Assembly (NCBI GenBank): GCA_050693035.1
Contig: JBOGWB010000087.1
Coordinates: 1-14,755 of the forward strand
DNA from: DASYVD01 sp050693035
GTDB taxonomy: Bacteria; Actinomycetota; UBA4738; CALAEC01
Length of the DNA stretch: 14,755 bases
Direction: 5' to 3'
The position numbers and the translations under genes are program-made. Positions 14,110 through 14,755 of the stretch are shown one piece after another (the stretch's first letter is position 1; the number at the start of each line of letters is the position of its first letter). The notes below the pieces were generated by a model that had not been told where the DNA came from, did not search any database, and saw only the letters and a list, made by a program, of their open reading frames with translations.

Positions 14110-14472
14110 GTGAAGCTTCCGATCCCGAGAGCACTCGAGCGCCGGCTCCGGCCCGCGGTGGCGCGGGGGGAGCGGTTCTTGAGGGAGTGGGAGTGGACGT
14201 GGACCTCGGCGTTCATCGCCGGGATCGGGATCTCGTTCGCAGCCATCGTCCTCCTGGCCGTGATCCCGTCCTGGTGGATCTACTTCTCCGCCAACCAGCT
14301 CGGGTGGACCGAGCCGAATCGCCTCCTGGTGACCGTCCGGGACATGATGGCAATGGGGTACCTGACGGTCGTGGCGGCGGCCTTCGTGGTGACCGCCTAC
14401 CAGGTGCAGGTGATCCGGAAGCGGCTCCGCGGAGAGAGGCAGGCGGAACGATACTCCGGCGGCTATCGTTGA
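14110..14472 (+). CDS. Two-helix membrane protein of unknown function
   Basis: The 120-residue product starts at a GTG preceded by AGGGGG. It has a basic N-terminus (Arg-rich, 7-25), helix 1 at about 33-58 that ends SWWIYF, an outer loop with WTEPNRL, helix 2 at about 81-102, and a basic C-terminal tail (RKRLRGER). Both ends should face the cytosol. I do not recognise the family. It sits between a strong promoter and an iron-sulfur protein, 17 bp ahead of it with a good AGGTGA site, so it may be a small subunit or anchor for an electron-transfer complex encoded further right. Confidence 0.8.
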   Translation: MKLPIPRALERRLRPAVARGERFLREWEWTWTSAFIAGIGISFAAIVLLAVIPSWWIYFSANQLGWTEPNRLLVTVRDMMAMGYLTVVAAAFVVTAYQVQVIRKRLRGERQAERYSGGYR

Positions 14473-14489
14473 CGTGAGGTGATCGAGAC

Positions 14490-14755
14490 GTGCCGTTCGT
14501 GAAGACAGAGGTCGACATCCACGAGGACTACACGCTGGAGGCCGTCGACCCCGAGTGGTTGAAGCAGGGAGTCAAATCCCCCAAGCACCTGATGCTCGAC
14601 CCGGAGCCGTGCATCCTGTGCCGGGCCTGCGAGGACGTCTGTCCGTGGAACTGCATCTTCATGATGGCCCCGACGATCGTGCGAGACGCCACGGAGGATG
14701 CCGTCGAGGCCGAGATCGGCGAGTCCTACTCGGTCTTCGTGGTCGACGACAACGC
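14490..14755 (+). CDS. [4Fe-4S] ferredoxin-type protein (3' end cut off)
   Basis: The frame starts at GTG 14490 with AGGTGA eight bases upstream and stays open to the window edge, giving 88 complete codons. Cys41, Cys44, Cys47 and Cys51 in CILCRACEDVCP fit a [4Fe-4S] cluster motif, and Cys55 follows in CPWNC. The visible end (SYSVFVVDDN) is where ferredoxins of two-cluster type begin their second motif, so a second cluster is expected but not seen. A polar N-terminal region of about 40 residues has no signal peptide, so the protein is probably cytosolic. It follows the membrane protein by 17 bp and most likely takes part in an electron-transfer complex, perhaps a bc-type complex, encoded beyond the edge. 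That last point is inference. Confidence 0.88.
   Translation, partial: MPFVKTEVDIHEDYTLEAVDPEWLKQGVKSPKHLMLDPEPCILCRACEDVCPWNCIFMMAPTIVRDATEDAVEAEIGESYSVFVVDDN

Noticed and set aside
1..14755. tRNA, rRNA, CRISPR, insertion sequence or phage signs
   Set aside because: No spaced repeats, transposase frames, terminal repeats or tRNA-like cloverleaf were found by reading; almost all sequence is accounted for by respiratory genes.

Overview
This is a high-GC, gene-dense stretch from a bacterium with many GTG starts, ATGA/TGATG gene overlaps and no visible mobile DNA. It is a chromosomal aerobic-respiration locus: a caa3-type cytochrome c oxidase with its heme A, copper and cytochrome c maturation machinery. 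The gene set and style (lipobox CtaC with fused cytochrome c, CcdA-ResB-CcsB system II cytochrome c biogenesis, a PPOx-family flavin/F420 protein) suggest a deep-branching or uncultivated actinobacterial lineage. That placement is inference and not proven by anything here.

Left arm, minus strand (about 3019 down to 1): a small helical lipoprotein, a two-domain lipoprotein with a thioredoxin-like domain carrying CX4C, a short-chain trans-polyprenyl diphosphate synthase, and a PPOx-family protein cut by the window edge. The first three genes overlap by 4 bp (ATGA, GTGA) and look translationally coupled. A 62-bp divergent promoter region separates this arm from the plus-strand oxidase genes.

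Centre, plus strand (3082-10653): a fused CtaA-CtaB heme A / heme O synthase, a 72-residue membrane zinc-ribbon protein, a short non-coding gap with a perfect 10-bp stem-loop, then ctaC-ctaD-ctaE-ctaF-ctaG and a membrane-anchored cupredoxin. CtaD has the full residue set of an A1-type heme-copper oxidase and a C-terminal extension that resembles the actinobacterial subunit IV tail. CtaC carries the CuA site and its own CXXCH heme c domain.

Right arm: a minus-strand ccdA-resB-ccsB operon (13931 down to 10685), which would attach heme c to CtaC and to other c-type cytochromes. It diverges from a plus-strand operon that starts with a two-helix membrane protein and a [4Fe-4S] protein cut by the right edge. 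The 178-bp intergenic region holds the best regulatory signal in the window: a perfect 20-bp palindrome matching the Rex redox-repressor operator consensus (also compatible with a CRP-type site), followed by a perfect TATAAT.

Together: the polyprenyl synthase may supply prenyl diphosphate, CtaAB makes heme O then heme A, CtaG and perhaps the lipoproteins and cupredoxin handle copper, CcdA/ResB/CcsB make the heme c centre, and CtaC-F form the enzyme. No wholly new system is visible. The novel-looking parts are the small uncharacterised proteins, the fusions, and the redox-type operator.
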